DNA of 64,000 nt from Cupriavidus consociatus. GTDB lineage: Bacteria > Pseudomonadota > Gammaproteobacteria > Burkholderiales > Burkholderiaceae. The position numbers were made by a program, and so were the translations under genes. The notes under the pieces are model-generated. The model did no database searches. It was given only the letters and a program-made list of their open reading frames with translations, and was not told the DNA's origin. The DNA is taken from NCBI RefSeq assembly GCF_017814975.1, contig NZ_JAGIQA010000031.1:1-64000 (forward strand). The letters run 5' to 3'. Shown piece by piece: positions 1-8,380 of the stretch. Each line of letters opens with the position of its first letter. The first letter of the stretch is position 1.

Positions 1-155
1 CGGGCGTGGCGCGCCCAGAAGCCTTCGTAGTCGCGTTCGGCTTCGTCGCACAGCGCCTGGTAGGCCTCCATGCTGGGAACCGCGGCCTGGCTGGCGAACG
101 ACTCGGGCGGGTTGAACACGCGGTGCTCGTGCATCACCGATTCGATGGCGGACAT
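1..155 (-). CDS. acsA: acetyl-CoA synthetase, N-terminal fragment (cut by window edge)
   Basis: Only the first 51 codons lie in the window; the gene runs off the left edge. The start MSAIESVMHEHRVF followed by PPESFASQA and YEGFWARHA is typical of the N-terminal ACAS_N segment of AMP-forming acetate-CoA ligase, which activates acetate to acetyl-CoA through acetyl-AMP in the cytoplasm. The ATG at 155 has a good ribosome binding site (AGGAGA, about 7 bases upstream). The gene is divergent from the exporter gene at 480. The identification rests on the N-terminus only, so another acyl-CoA synthetase of the same family (for example propionyl-CoA synthetase) is possible. Confidence 0.75.
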   Translation of the reverse strand, partial: MSAIESVMHEHRVFNPPESFASQAAVPSMEAYQALCDEAERDYEGFWARHA

Positions 156-479
156 AGACTCGTCTCCTGATTTTGGACTGGCTTTGGCTGCCAAGTTACG
201 CCCGACGGCTTACTTAAACCTGACGGTCGGCGGCTGCTGCTTGCGGTGATGGGGCACGAACCCGCTGCGATGCATGCTGCAACGCAACGGGAAAGATCCT
301 GCCTTCGGGGGCGAAAGTGCAGCCTTCTCCATTAGGCTAGCACAGCTATAATGCCGCGAGCCCTATACCTGAACGCGGCGCTTACCCTTGCCGCGGCCAA
401 CTCCACGCTTGCACCGGCTTGATCCGCAATCCATCGCGCCACCCGCGATCGTGGCCGCCGGCTGACCAAGGCATCGAAC
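156..479. other. intergenic region between acsA and the EamA transporter gene
   Basis: This 324-base divergent intergenic region has no credible gene. A perfect TATAAT lies at 347-352 on the plus strand, about 130 bases before the next start codon. No convincing -35 element stands 17 bases upstream, so it is only a candidate promoter for the exporter. No clear regulator site or terminator was seen. Promoters for both flanking genes should lie here. Confidence 0.4.
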
Positions 480-1505
480 GTGCCCGCCAACACCTCCCCC
501 GCTGCGACTGCGACTGCGACTGCGACTGCGACTGCGACTGCCACTGCCACTGCCACTGCCCAACTTTTCTCCCCGGTCCATGCGCTGTTCCTGCTCGGAT
601 CGATGGCTCTGGTCGGCAGCAATGTGGGGCTGGGCAAATCGATCATCGCGCATGTGCCGGTGTTGCTGTTCGCGCTGCTGCGCTTCGTCATCGCCATCGT
701 CTGCCTGGCGCCCTGGTACCGGCCGGCGCGCATGCGCCGGGTGTCGCGCGCCGAATGGCTGAACCTGTTCCTGCAGGCGTTCTTCGGCACCTTCCTGTTC
801 ACGCTGCTGATGCTCAACGGCGTGCGGCTGACCAGCGCCATGGCCGCCGGGGTCATCACCAGCACCATTCCCGCGACGGTGGCGATCCTGTCCTGGGTGG
901 TGCTGCGTGAACGTCTGTCGCGGCGCACCGTGGCCTCGGTGCTGCTGGCAGTGGCGGGCATCACCGTGCTCAACATCGCCCGCGGCGAAGCGCACGGCGC
1001 CGGCGCGAACAGCCAGGCATGGCTGGGCAATCTGATGATCCTGGGCGCGGTGCTGTGCGAATCGATCTACGTCATCCTGTCGCGACGCCTCACGCAAACG
1101 CTGGCCGCCATCGAGATCTGCGCCTATACGCACCTGATCGGCGGCCTGCTGATGCTGCCCCTGGGGCTGGTGCCGCTGCTGACTTTCGACGCCTCCGCAG
1201 TGCCGGCGCAGACCTGGCTGATGCTGCTGTGGTATGCGCTGTCGGCCAGCGTGTTCTCGTTCTGGCTGTGGATGAAGGGCATCCGCCATGTGCCGGCGCA
1301 ACTGGCGGGCGTGTTCACCTCGGTGCTGCCGGTGGCGGCGGCCACTTACGGCATCGTCGTGCTGGGCGAGCAGCCGCGCTGGCCGCATGGCGTGGCGCTG
1401 GCCTGCGTGCTGGCCGGAATCGTTCTTGCAAGCCGGCCGGGCCGGATTTCGCGCGGCGCCTGGCGCGGCAAGGCGGCGGGCGCCGATCCGGGCGCGGGGG
1501 CCTGA
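480..1505 (+). CDS. EamA-family drug/metabolite transporter
   Basis: This is a 341-residue inner-membrane protein with about ten hydrophobic segments in two repeated halves, as in the EamA (DUF6) drug/metabolite transporter superfamily; the substrate is unknown. The segment GVRLTSAMAAGVITSTIP followed by a short loop and another helix resembles the conserved EamA repeat. The reading starts at GTG 480 (weak AAGG upstream). Its first 25 or so residues are an alternating Ala-Thr run encoded by a hexanucleotide repeat. An in-frame ATG at 603 could be the true start, but that would remove most of the first membrane segment. The C-terminus is basic and Ala/Gly-rich. Confidence 0.8.
   Translation: MPANTSPAATATATATATATATATATAQLFSPVHALFLLGSMALVGSNVGLGKSIIAHVPVLLFALLRFVIAIVCLAPWYRPARMRRVSRAEWLNLFLQAFFGTFLFTLLMLNGVRLTSAMAAGVITSTIPATVAILSWVVLRERLSRRTVASVLLAVAGITVLNIARGEAHGAGANSQAWLGNLMILGAVLCESIYVILSRRLTQTLAAIEICAYTHLIGGLLMLPLGLVPLLTFDASAVPAQTWLMLLWYALSASVFSFWLWMKGIRHVPAQLAGVFTSVLPVAAATYGIVVLGEQPRWPHGVALACVLAGIVLASRPGRISRGAWRGKAAGADPGAGA
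503..560 (+). repeat. hexanucleotide tandem repeat, about 9.7 units
   Basis: There are six perfect TGCGAC units (503-538), three TGCCAC units (539-556) and a partial unit. The array is in frame with the transporter gene and encodes alternating Ala-Thr. Because units are six bases, copy number change would alter protein length by two residues and not shift the frame. Confidence 0.9.
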
Positions 1506-1562
1506 CCGGCACGGCATGGCTGTGGTTACGGCTGGTAACACAGCATTGCCATCGTCGCTTGG

Positions 1563-1568
1563 TACAAT
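1563..1568 (+). promoter_or_regulatory. candidate extended -10 element for the yqhA-like gene
   Basis: TACAAT is preceded by TTGG, giving a TG-n-TACAAT extended -10 about 47 bases before the ATG at 1615. No good -35 box is visible at the normal distance. This is weak evidence from motif matching only. Confidence 0.35.
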
Positions 1569-1614
1569 CCACGCCGATTTTCAACTCGCCGCGGTTTTCA
1601 ACTCCGCCCCGCCC

Positions 1615-2172
1615 ATGGCTTCCAATCCAATGACCAAGCCGCAGGCCCAGAGCCTGCGGCCGATCCCGAGCATCATCTTCGCGTCGCGCTGGCTGCAATT
1701 GCCGCTTTACCTGGGCCTGATCGTGGCCCAGGGCGTCTATGTCTACCATTTCCTGATCGAAGTCTGGCATTTGCTGGCGCATGTAACCGAGTTCGACGAG
1801 AACAAGATCATGCTGGTGGTGCTGGGGCTGATCGACGTGGTCATGATCTCCAACCTGCTGATCATGGTGATCGTTGGCGGCTACGAAACCTTTGTCTCGC
1901 GCCTGGGCATCGACAACCACCCGGACGAACCGGAATGGCTGGACCATGTCAACGCAGGCGTGCTCAAGGTCAAGCTGTCGATGGCCCTGATCGGGATTTC
2001 GTCGATCCACCTGTTGAAGACGTTTATCGACGCGGAACAGCGCACCACCCACACCATCATGTGGCAAGTGGCCATCCATGTGGCGTTCCTGGCTTCTGCG
2101 GTGGCGATGGCGTGGGTGGACCGGATGGTGTCGCACCCGGTCGGCGCGCATGCCAAGCGCGAGTCGCATTAA
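1615..2172 (+). CDS. UPF0114/YqhA-family membrane protein
   Basis: This is a 185-residue inner-membrane protein of the YqhA (UPF0114) family, whose function is not established. About four hydrophobic segments are visible (YLGLIVAQGVYVYHFL; IMLVVLGLIDVVMISNLL; a segment around LSMALIGISSIHLL; and MWQVAIHVAFLASAVAMAW). The conserved-looking loop GGYETFVSRLGIDNHPDEPE lies between the second and third. The frame is open far upstream, but ATG 1615 (MASNPM) or 1630 gives the usual family length. Neither has a clear ribosome binding site. A hairpin terminator follows at 2202. Confidence 0.85.
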   Translation: MASNPMTKPQAQSLRPIPSIIFASRWLQLPLYLGLIVAQGVYVYHFLIEVWHLLAHVTEFDENKIMLVVLGLIDVVMISNLLIMVIVGGYETFVSRLGIDNHPDEPEWLDHVNAGVLKVKLSMALIGISSIHLLKTFIDAEQRTTHTIMWQVAIHVAFLASAVAMAWVDRMVSHPVGAHAKRESH

Positions 2173-2201
2173 GACCTGCACAAGCCGAGGCTTGCCTCCT
2201 G

Positions 2202-2227
2202 ACCGCGGCCATGTGCCGCGGTTTTTG
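2202..2227 (+). terminator. rho-independent terminator after yqhA-like gene
   Basis: There is a perfect 8-bp stem (ACCGCGGC / GCCGCGGT) with a 5-base loop, followed by TTTTT. Confidence 0.8.
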
Positions 2228-2364
2228 CTTTTGGCATGCCGCGGCCGCGTCATGAGATCCATGCGCCATATCTGAAGGCTGTAGACCAATGTATGCAGCC
2301 GGGCAGACTGCCCCGGCTCGGTGTATGATTTCGGGCTGTGTTTCACCGCTGCCCACCCCACAAA

Positions 2365-3888
2365 ATGACAGTCATCAAGCAAGAAGACCTCATCCAGAGC
2401 GTCGCCGACTCCCTGCAGTACATCAGCTATTACCACCCGATGGACTACATCACCAGCCTGGGCCGCGCCTATGAGCTGGAGCAGAGCCCGGCGGCCAAGG
2501 ACGCGATCGCGCAGATCCTGACCAACAGCCGCATGTGCGCGGAAGGCAAGCGCCCGATCTGCCAGGACACCGGCATTGTCACGGTCTTCGTCAAGGTGGG
2601 GATGGACGTGCGCTGGGACGGCGCCACCATGGGCCTGACCGACATGATCAACGAGGGCGTGCGCCGCGGTTACACGCACCCCGACAACGTGCTGCGCGCC
2701 TCGATCGTCAGCCCGCCCGAAGGCGGCCGCAAGAACACCAAGGACAACACCCCGGCCGTGATCCACTATGAAGTGGTGCCGGGCAATACCGTCGACATCC
2801 AGGTCGCGGCCAAGGGCGGCGGCTCCGAGAACAAGTCCAAGTTCGTGATGCTGAACCCGTCGGACTCGATCGTCGACTGGGTCCTGAAGACCGTGCCGAC
2901 CATGGGCGCGGGCTGGTGCCCGCCCGGCATGCTGGGCATCGGCATCGGCGGCACCGCCGAGAAGGCGATGGTGATGGCCAAGGAATCGCTGATGGAATCC
3001 ATCGACATCCAGGACATCATCGCCCGCGGCCCGAAGGACTGGGTCGAGGAACTGCGCGTCGAGCTGTACGAGAAGGTCAACGCGCTGGGCATCGGCGCGC
3101 AGGGCCTGGGCGGCCTGGCCACCGTACTGGACGTCAAGATCATGGCCTGCCCGACGCACGCCGCATCCAAGCCGGTCGCAATGATCCCGAACTGCGCCGC
3201 CACCCGCCACGTGCACTTCACGCTGGATGGCAGCGGCCCGGCGAAGCTGGAAGCGCCTGACCTGTCGCAATGGCCGAAGGTCGAGTGGGCACCGAACACC
3301 GAGACCTCAAAGCGCGTCGACCTGAACACGCTGACGCCGGAAGAAGTCGCCTCGTGGAAGCCGGGCCAGACCCTGCTGCTGAACGGCAAGATGCTGACCG
3401 GCCGCGACGCCGCGCACAAGCGCATCGCCGACATGCTTGCCAAGGGCGAGAAGCTGCCGGTGGACTTCAAGAACCGCGTGATCTACTACGTCGGCCCGGT
3501 CGACCCGGTGCGCGACGAGGCGGTCGGCCCGGCGGGTCCCACCACCGCTACGCGCATGGACAAGTTCACCGAGATGATGCTGGCCGAAACCGGCCTGATC
3601 TCGATGATCGGCAAGGCCGAGCGCGGCCCGGCGGCGATCGAGGCCATCAAGAAGCACAAGTCGGCCTACCTGATGGCCGTTGGCGGCGCCGCCTACCTGG
3701 TGGCCAAGGCAATCAAGGAAGCCAAGGTGGTCGGCTTCGAAGACCTCGGCATGGAAGCCATCTACGAGTTCGAAGTCAACGACATGCCGGTAACGGTCGC
3801 CGTGGACAGTGAAGGCACCTCGGTCCACAAGACCGGCCCCGCCGAGTGGCAGGCCAAGATCGGCAAGATCCCGGTCGCCGCGCTGTAA
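2365..3888 (+). CDS. fumA: class I fumarate hydratase (iron-sulfur fumarase)
   Basis: This 507-residue protein interconverts fumarate and L-malate in the TCA cycle using an oxygen-sensitive [4Fe-4S] cluster. Class I hallmarks are GKRPICQDTGIVTVF near residue 60, GWCPPGMLGIGIGG near 180 and PNCAATRHVHF near 275, which contain the likely cluster cysteines. The C-terminal beta part includes GPAGPTTATRMDKF. The ATG at 2365 (MTVIKQEDLIQ) matches family N-termini; a GTG 27 bases upstream in the same frame is less likely. The length fits the single-chain form. It is transcribed alone and ends before a strong terminator. Confidence 0.93.
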   Translation: MTVIKQEDLIQSVADSLQYISYYHPMDYITSLGRAYELEQSPAAKDAIAQILTNSRMCAEGKRPICQDTGIVTVFVKVGMDVRWDGATMGLTDMINEGVRRGYTHPDNVLRASIVSPPEGGRKNTKDNTPAVIHYEVVPGNTVDIQVAAKGGGSENKSKFVMLNPSDSIVDWVLKTVPTMGAGWCPPGMLGIGIGGTAEKAMVMAKESLMESIDIQDIIARGPKDWVEELRVELYEKVNALGIGAQGLGGLATVLDVKIMACPTHAASKPVAMIPNCAATRHVHFTLDGSGPAKLEAPDLSQWPKVEWAPNTETSKRVDLNTLTPEEVASWKPGQTLLLNGKMLTGRDAAHKRIADMLAKGEKLPVDFKNRVIYYVGPVDPVRDEAVGPAGPTTATRMDKFTEMMLAETGLISMIGKAERGPAAIEAIKKHKSAYLMAVGGAAYLVAKAIKEAKVVGFEDLGMEAIYEFEVNDMPVTVAVDSEGTSVHKTGPAEWQAKIGKIPVAAL

Positions 3889-3931
3889 GCAGCGCCACAC
3901 GCCGAGGCGGTAGAATCTGCCTTCGCGCTCG

Positions 3932-3961
3932 AAAAAGCCGGGTTCCGACCCGGCTTTTTTC
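3932..3961 (+). terminator. rho-independent terminator after fumA
   Basis: A long perfect stem from 3932-3943 pairs with 3948-3959 (core AAGCCGGGT / ACCCGGCTT) around the loop TCCG, and ends in a T run. Confidence 0.93.
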
Positions 3962-3994
3962 TGCCCTCTTCTTTCCAGTCGTCCTCGCATCCCC

Positions 3995-4804
3995 GTGAAC
4001 CCAGCACCCATCGGCGTCTTCGATTCCGGCCTTGGCGGCCTGTCCGTGTTGCGTGAGATCCGCGCGCTGCTGCCGCATGAATCGCTGCTGTACCTGGCCG
4101 ACTCGAACTACGCGCCTTACGGCGAGAAGCCCGAGACGTTCGTCGAGGCGCGCACGCTGCAGGCTTGCGAATGGCTGCTCGGCCAGGGCTGCAAGGCACT
4201 GGTGATCGCCTGCAATACGGCGACCATGCACGCGGTGCAGACGCTGCGCGAGCGGCTGCCGGTGCCGATCATCGGCGTCGAGCCCGGCCTCAAGCCGGCC
4301 GCCGCGGCGAGCCGCAGCAAGGTAGTGGGCGTGCTGGCGACCGCCAACACGCTCAAGAGCGCCAAGTTCGGGCGGCTGCTGTCCTCGCTCGAAGGCGAAA
4401 GCCGCTTTATCTGCGAGGCAGGCCTTGGCCTGGTATCGCTGATCGAGCAAGGCGACCTCGACGGACCCGCCGTGCGCGAGCGCCTCGGTGCCTATCTCGC
4501 ACCCATGCTCGAAGCCGGTGCTGACACGCTGGTGCTGGGCTGCACCCACTACCCTTTCCTGTCCGGCACGATCCGCGAGATGGTCGGAGACCAACTGGCG
4601 CTGGTTGACACCGGCAGCGCCATTGCGCGCCAGCTCGCCCGCAAGCTGGCCGAGCACGGCCTTGCCGCGGACGCCGGCGCGCTGCCCCGCGACCGCTTCT
4701 TTTCAACCAAGGACGCCGCGCACTTGCGTGCGATGGCGGCAGCGCTGCTGCGGGTGGACGCGGATGCGGAAACGGTGGTGATCGAACCGGCGCCGGGCTT
4801 CTAG
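3995..4804 (+). CDS. murI: glutamate racemase
   Basis: This 269-residue cytoplasmic enzyme makes D-glutamate from L-glutamate for peptidoglycan. The N-terminal signature is PIGVFDSGLGGLSVLREI. The two catalytic cysteines lie in ACNTATMHA (about residue 73) and LGCTHYPFL (about residue 184), each in its usual context. The start is GTG at 3995, directly after the fumA terminator and without a strong ribosome binding site. The length matches the family. The gene converges with the AAA ATPase gene, with 30 bases between stop codons. Confidence 0.95.
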   Translation: MNPAPIGVFDSGLGGLSVLREIRALLPHESLLYLADSNYAPYGEKPETFVEARTLQACEWLLGQGCKALVIACNTATMHAVQTLRERLPVPIIGVEPGLKPAAAASRSKVVGVLATANTLKSAKFGRLLSSLEGESRFICEAGLGLVSLIEQGDLDGPAVRERLGAYLAPMLEAGADTLVLGCTHYPFLSGTIREMVGDQLALVDTGSAIARQLARKLAEHGLAADAGALPRDRFFSTKDAAHLRAMAAALLRVDADAETVVIEPAPGF

Positions 4805-4834
4805 CCGGCGCCTGCCCCCTGCTGCAGGTTGTCG

Positions 4835-7135
4835 TTATTGCAGGAAACCCAACGGCCGGTGCTCCCGCACCTCCGGCTTGATGGCATGTTCCTGGCGCAG
4901 CTGCGCCAGGAACTCGTCCGGCGTCAGGGCCTCGCCGAGCAGCACGCACTGGCGCTTGACGGTGGCGAAGTCTCCCGGCGTCAGGCAATCCATCGCGTCC
5001 AGCTCGCGCCGCATGCCATCGGTAAGCAGCGTGGCGTCGCCGCCCAGCGCTTCGTCGACGAACATCGCCGCCCGCTGCTCCGGCTTCAGCGACAGGAAGC
5101 GGATCTTGAACGAGAAGCGCCGCAGCGCGGCCTCGTCGATGCGGTCGAACAGGTTGGTGGTGCAGATGAAGATGCCGTTGAAGCGCTCCATGCCCTGCAG
5201 CATCTCGTTGACCTCGGAGATCTCATAGTTGCGCACCGCCTGCTGGCGGCTCTGCATGAAGCTGTCCGCCTCGTCCAGCAACAGCACCGCGCCGTCTTCC
5301 TCGGCGCGCGCGAACATGGCCGCGATCTGCTGCTCGGTCTCGCCCACGTACTTGCTCATCAGGTCCGAGGCACGGCGGATCATCAGCGGCAGGTCCAGCT
5401 CGGCGGCGATATGTTCGGCGAGCGCGGTCTTGCCGGTGCCGGGCGGCCCATAGAAGCACAGTGTGCCGCGCTGGCGCACGCGCAGTGCGTCGACGATCTT
5501 CGCCACCTCGTAGCGGGTTTCCAGGTGCAGGTTTTCCAGCCGGTAATGCGTGACCACCGGGCGGGCCTCGGCCTCCGGACGCAGGCCCATGGCGCGGTCG
5601 GCGTGCTCGAGCTGGCGCAGGATCAGCGCTTCGACCGGCTCCGCCACATCGGGCCGCGCCAGTTCGACAAAACGCGCCGCCGATTGCACTTGTGCCGGCG
5701 TCAGCGTCTTGCGCCCGGCCAGGCCGCTGATGAAGGCATCACTGACATCGAGTCCGCCCAGGTGCTTGCGGATGATGTTCTCGCGCACCAGCGGCGGCGG
5801 GATCTTCAGCTCGAGGTGAAACTGGAAGCGGCGCAGGTAGGCAGGGTCGATCTGCCGGATCGAGTTGGAGATCCAGATCACCGGCACGGGGTTCTGCTCG
5901 AGCGTCTGGTTGACCCAGGCCTTGCCATTGACCGACGCGCGCGTATCTTCCTGGCCAAACAGGCTCATGAGCTCGCGCGCGCTGCCTGGGAAAACGTCTT
6001 CCACTTCATCGAACAGCAGCGCGGTATGCGCACGGCCGCGCAGGAAGGCCTGCGACACCTGCAGCGAACGGTAGCGGTCCTTGCCCGACAGGCTGTTGCC
6101 GTCGCGATCCAGGCAATCCACCTCGTACAGCTCGCAACCGGCTTCGCGCGCCAGCAGGCGCGCGAATTCAGTCTTGCCGGTGCCGGGCGGCCCGTAGATC
6201 AACACGTTGACGCCGCTGGCGTGCTGGCGCGTGGCGTTGGCCAGCAGCGCGCACAGATAGCGAGCATCGGTCTCGACATGCGGGTAGTCGGCGACGGTCA
6301 GCGTGGGCGGCGCGGCCGGGCGGGTGAACACCGCCATCATCTCGGCTTCGTTGGCGTAATTGCCCAGCAGCACGTGCAGCAGGCGATCGGACAGGCGCAT
6401 CAGGTCGCCCAGGTCGGTCACGCTGTTCTCGGGCAGCGGCTGCTCGATCAGGTTCAGCGTTTCGAGCCGCGAGCCCGGGCGCAGCGAAGCAGCCACGTCG
6501 GCGGCGCCGGCGCCGGTCAGGCCGGCGAGGATCTGGAAGGCTTCCTGGCTGTGCGCCACCTTGCAATCGACCATCACCGCGCGCAGGTCGCGCTTGTACT
6601 TGGCCAGGGCCGCGTACAGCAGCAGCTTGCGCTCGTGGTCGGGCAGGTCCAGCACACGGCTGAGCATGTCGATATTGCGCACCAGCAGCACGCGTTCGCC
6701 GTCCAGCCGCTGCGCGATGGCTGCGGCCGAGGCGTCAAACACGGCGAACATGTCCTTGGCGTGGTGCTTGACGTACTCGTCGAGGTAATAGAACAGCGCG
6801 CTTTCGTCGAAGGCGCTGTTCCACTGGCCGTGGCGGTCCAGGAATTCCTCGGGCGTCAGCCGCGCCGCCCCCTTCCAGGCGGGCATGTCGGCGCAGCGGG
6901 CAGCCAGAAAGCGCTGCACGCGCAGCACCACCCCGTATGGCCACACCATTTCCTGCGCGCTGACAGTCAGCACATCATTGATATTGCTGCGCAGGTTGAA
7001 ACGCGGACCCAATGCGCACACCACGCGCAGGGCAAACTGCGCGCACATCCAGTCCAGCGCGGAACTGGACGACACCCCAGGCATGGAGCGCAGGAGCGTC
7101 GATCGGTCATCTTCAGCGGAACGTGTGAAATCCAT
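4835..7135 (-). CDS. large protein with two AAA+ ATPase domains, function unknown
   Basis: This is a 766-residue soluble protein. About 310 N-terminal residues of no recognised domain precede two AAA+ modules. The first has Walker A YGPPGTGKTEFA near residue 315 and Walker B ALLFDEVEDVFPG. The second has Walker A YGPPGTGKTALA near 563 and Walker B VLLLDEADSFMQSR, with an arginine-finger-like ALRRFSFKIRF. Both look catalytically intact, which suggests a hexameric remodelling machine of the SpoVK/COG0464 type. The start ATG at 7135 (MDFTRSAEDD) was chosen because the frame further upstream is low in coding quality. No operon partner or substrate is apparent; the gene stands alone. Confidence 0.8.
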   Translation of the reverse strand: MDFTRSAEDDRSTLLRSMPGVSSSSALDWMCAQFALRVVCALGPRFNLRSNINDVLTVSAQEMVWPYGVVLRVQRFLAARCADMPAWKGAARLTPEEFLDRHGQWNSAFDESALFYYLDEYVKHHAKDMFAVFDASAAAIAQRLDGERVLLVRNIDMLSRVLDLPDHERKLLLYAALAKYKRDLRAVMVDCKVAHSQEAFQILAGLTGAGAADVAASLRPGSRLETLNLIEQPLPENSVTDLGDLMRLSDRLLHVLLGNYANEAEMMAVFTRPAAPPTLTVADYPHVETDARYLCALLANATRQHASGVNVLIYGPPGTGKTEFARLLAREAGCELYEVDCLDRDGNSLSGKDRYRSLQVSQAFLRGRAHTALLFDEVEDVFPGSARELMSLFGQEDTRASVNGKAWVNQTLEQNPVPVIWISNSIRQIDPAYLRRFQFHLELKIPPPLVRENIIRKHLGGLDVSDAFISGLAGRKTLTPAQVQSAARFVELARPDVAEPVEALILRQLEHADRAMGLRPEAEARPVVTHYRLENLHLETRYEVAKIVDALRVRQRGTLCFYGPPGTGKTALAEHIAAELDLPLMIRRASDLMSKYVGETEQQIAAMFARAEEDGAVLLLDEADSFMQSRQQAVRNYEISEVNEMLQGMERFNGIFICTTNLFDRIDEAALRRFSFKIRFLSLKPEQRAAMFVDEALGGDATLLTDGMRRELDAMDCLTPGDFATVKRQCVLLGEALTPDEFLAQLRQEHAIKPEVREHRPLGFLQ

Positions 7136-7403
7136 GGACGGTTCCCCGAGCTCGCCGTGGCGGGGCCGACCGACCGGCGCACCGCCTCGTCTGCAGTTTC
7201 TTCCTATGCTAGCGCGCTTTGCCCCCCACCGCGCGGGGGTGGGCAAGCCTGCGGCCAGCGACTGTGGCCTGGGCCACCGAAGCTACGGATCCTTGCGGGC
7301 GCGCAAACCCGCCCAAGATAGCGCCAACCGCTCCACAATGCTGCCTGATCTGGCGGTATAACTTGCCGCGGCAGAAAATTCCAGTTGCGACGCACAAATC
7401 ACA

Positions 7404-7422
7404 ACAAATAAGAATCATTATC
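7404..7422. promoter_or_regulatory. Fur-box-like operator upstream of the tonB operon
   Basis: The 19-base stretch matches the classic GATAATGATAATCATTATC at 14 positions, including a perfect right half AATCATTATC (7413-7422). It sits just upstream of a TATACT -10 hexamer (7426-7431). A position between -35 and -10 fits iron-dependent repression of the small ORF and tonB-exbBD. Confidence 0.75.
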
Positions 7423-7425
7423 GTT

Positions 7426-7431
7426 TATACT
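7426..7431 (+). promoter_or_regulatory. candidate -10 element of the tonB operon
   Basis: TATACT lies 4 bases after the Fur-box-like site. The -35 region (about 7403-7408) overlaps the Fur box and is weak. The implied 5' leader of about 60 bases carries the 21-codon reading frame with its own strong ribosome binding site. Confidence 0.5.
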
Positions 7432-7495
7432 AGCGAGCTGACACGCTGCCCCAGAGTGGCGCTCCCACGGCAACCCAGTTGAAGGAGCGTTTATT

Positions 7496-7561
7496 ATGGA
7501 ATTGCTGCTTAGCCTGCTGGTCGGTTGCGGCATCTCGCTGATCCTGTTCTACCGCAAGTGA
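7496..7561 (+). CDS. 21-residue hydrophobic small protein or leader peptide upstream of tonB
   Basis: This is the short frame MELLLSLLVGCGISLILFYR plus a final lysine. It is almost entirely one membrane-spanning segment with a basic C-terminus and one cysteine. The ribosome binding site AAGGAG (7482-7487) is close to ideal and 8 bases before the ATG, the best in this region. That argues the frame is translated. It lies between the Fur box and tonB, so it should be iron-regulated. It may be a small inner-membrane protein associated with the TonB-ExbB-ExbD complex, or a leader peptide that couples translation to tonB. The function is unknown. Confidence 0.6.
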   Translation: MELLLSLLVGCGISLILFYRK

Positions 7562-7637
7562 CGGCGCACGGTCGCTGCTGCTGCTTGTTCCGAGCCAGGC
7601 CATCCTGCGCCTGCCGGCAGACTTTTGTTGTTGACAC

Positions 7638-8291
7638 ATGTTCGACCAACGCTTCTTCAAGATTACGCTCGCCGTCCTGCTGTTCCACGCCGGCCTGCTC
7701 TACCTGATACAGAGCGGCCTCGCCCGCAAGCTGACCGAGGCAGTGATCGCCCCGGAGATCGTCGCGCGCATCATCCCGCTCGAACCGCCCAGGCAAGAGG
7801 CCCCGCCAGAGCCGCCCAAACCAAAGCCCAAGCAGGAAACGCCGCCGAAGCAGGTCAAGGTGACCACGCCCAAGCCGGCGCCGCAGCCAAAGCCGACTCC
7901 CCAGCCAGTCGCCAATCTGCCGCCGACCCCGAGCGCCCCGGAAGCGCCGGCTGCACCGCCTGCGCCGCCCGCGCCGCCTGAACCCGCGCCGGCGCCCGTT
8001 TCCGCCGCGCCGCGCGCCGTCGGCATCGGCGAAATCCAGTGCACGCCGCCGCAACCGAAGTATCCTTCCCAGTCGCGCCGCATGGGCGAGACCGGCAAGA
8101 CGGTGGTGCGCCTGACGACAGATGAAGGCGGCAAGGTCATCAAGACCTCCGTGGTGTCGTCGAGCGGCTCGTCGCGCCTGGACCAGGCCGCGGTGGAAGC
8201 CGTGCAGGCCATGCGTTGCAAGCCTTACATGGACAACGGCCGCGCCGTCGCCGTCACGGCGCAGCAGCCGATCGGCTTCGAACTGAACTGA
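7638..8291 (+). CDS. tonB: energy transducer TonB
   Basis: This 217-residue protein transfers proton-motive energy from ExbB-ExbD to outer-membrane receptors. It has an uncleaved N-terminal anchor (about residues 7-28, FFKITLAVLLFHAGLLYLI), a long Pro/Lys-rich periplasmic spacer (about 45-125) and a C-terminal TonB domain. The domain includes YPSQSRRMGETGKTVVRL and ends near GFELN. Two cysteines (QCTPPQ and MRCKPY) flank the C-terminal domain and could form a disulphide. It is followed by exbB and exbD with short gaps, and all three lie behind the Fur-box-like site. Confidence 0.93.
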   Translation: MFDQRFFKITLAVLLFHAGLLYLIQSGLARKLTEAVIAPEIVARIIPLEPPRQEAPPEPPKPKPKQETPPKQVKVTTPKPAPQPKPTPQPVANLPPTPSAPEAPAAPPAPPAPPEPAPAPVSAAPRAVGIGEIQCTPPQPKYPSQSRRMGETGKTVVRLTTDEGGKVIKTSVVSSSGSSRLDQAAVEAVQAMRCKPYMDNGRAVAVTAQQPIGFELN

Positions 8292-8380
8292 GCGCCGGTC
8301 CGCTGCGTGCCATACCGGCTTACCCGATTCCCGATCATCTGATCTGACCTAAACCAAGCGAACTCACCAGGAACCAACCC

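Noticed and set aside
332..1541. Long minus-strand frames opposite the EamA transporter, with Val-Ala runs
   Set aside because: The Val-Ala runs are only the reverse reading of the TGCGAC repeat; the plus-strand protein has proper membrane segments.
4829..7321. Plus-strand open frame of over 800 codons opposite the AAA ATPase gene
   Set aside because: Composition shadow of the real minus-strand gene: His/Gln/Arg-rich translation, no domain, and stop-free because of high GC at codon third positions.
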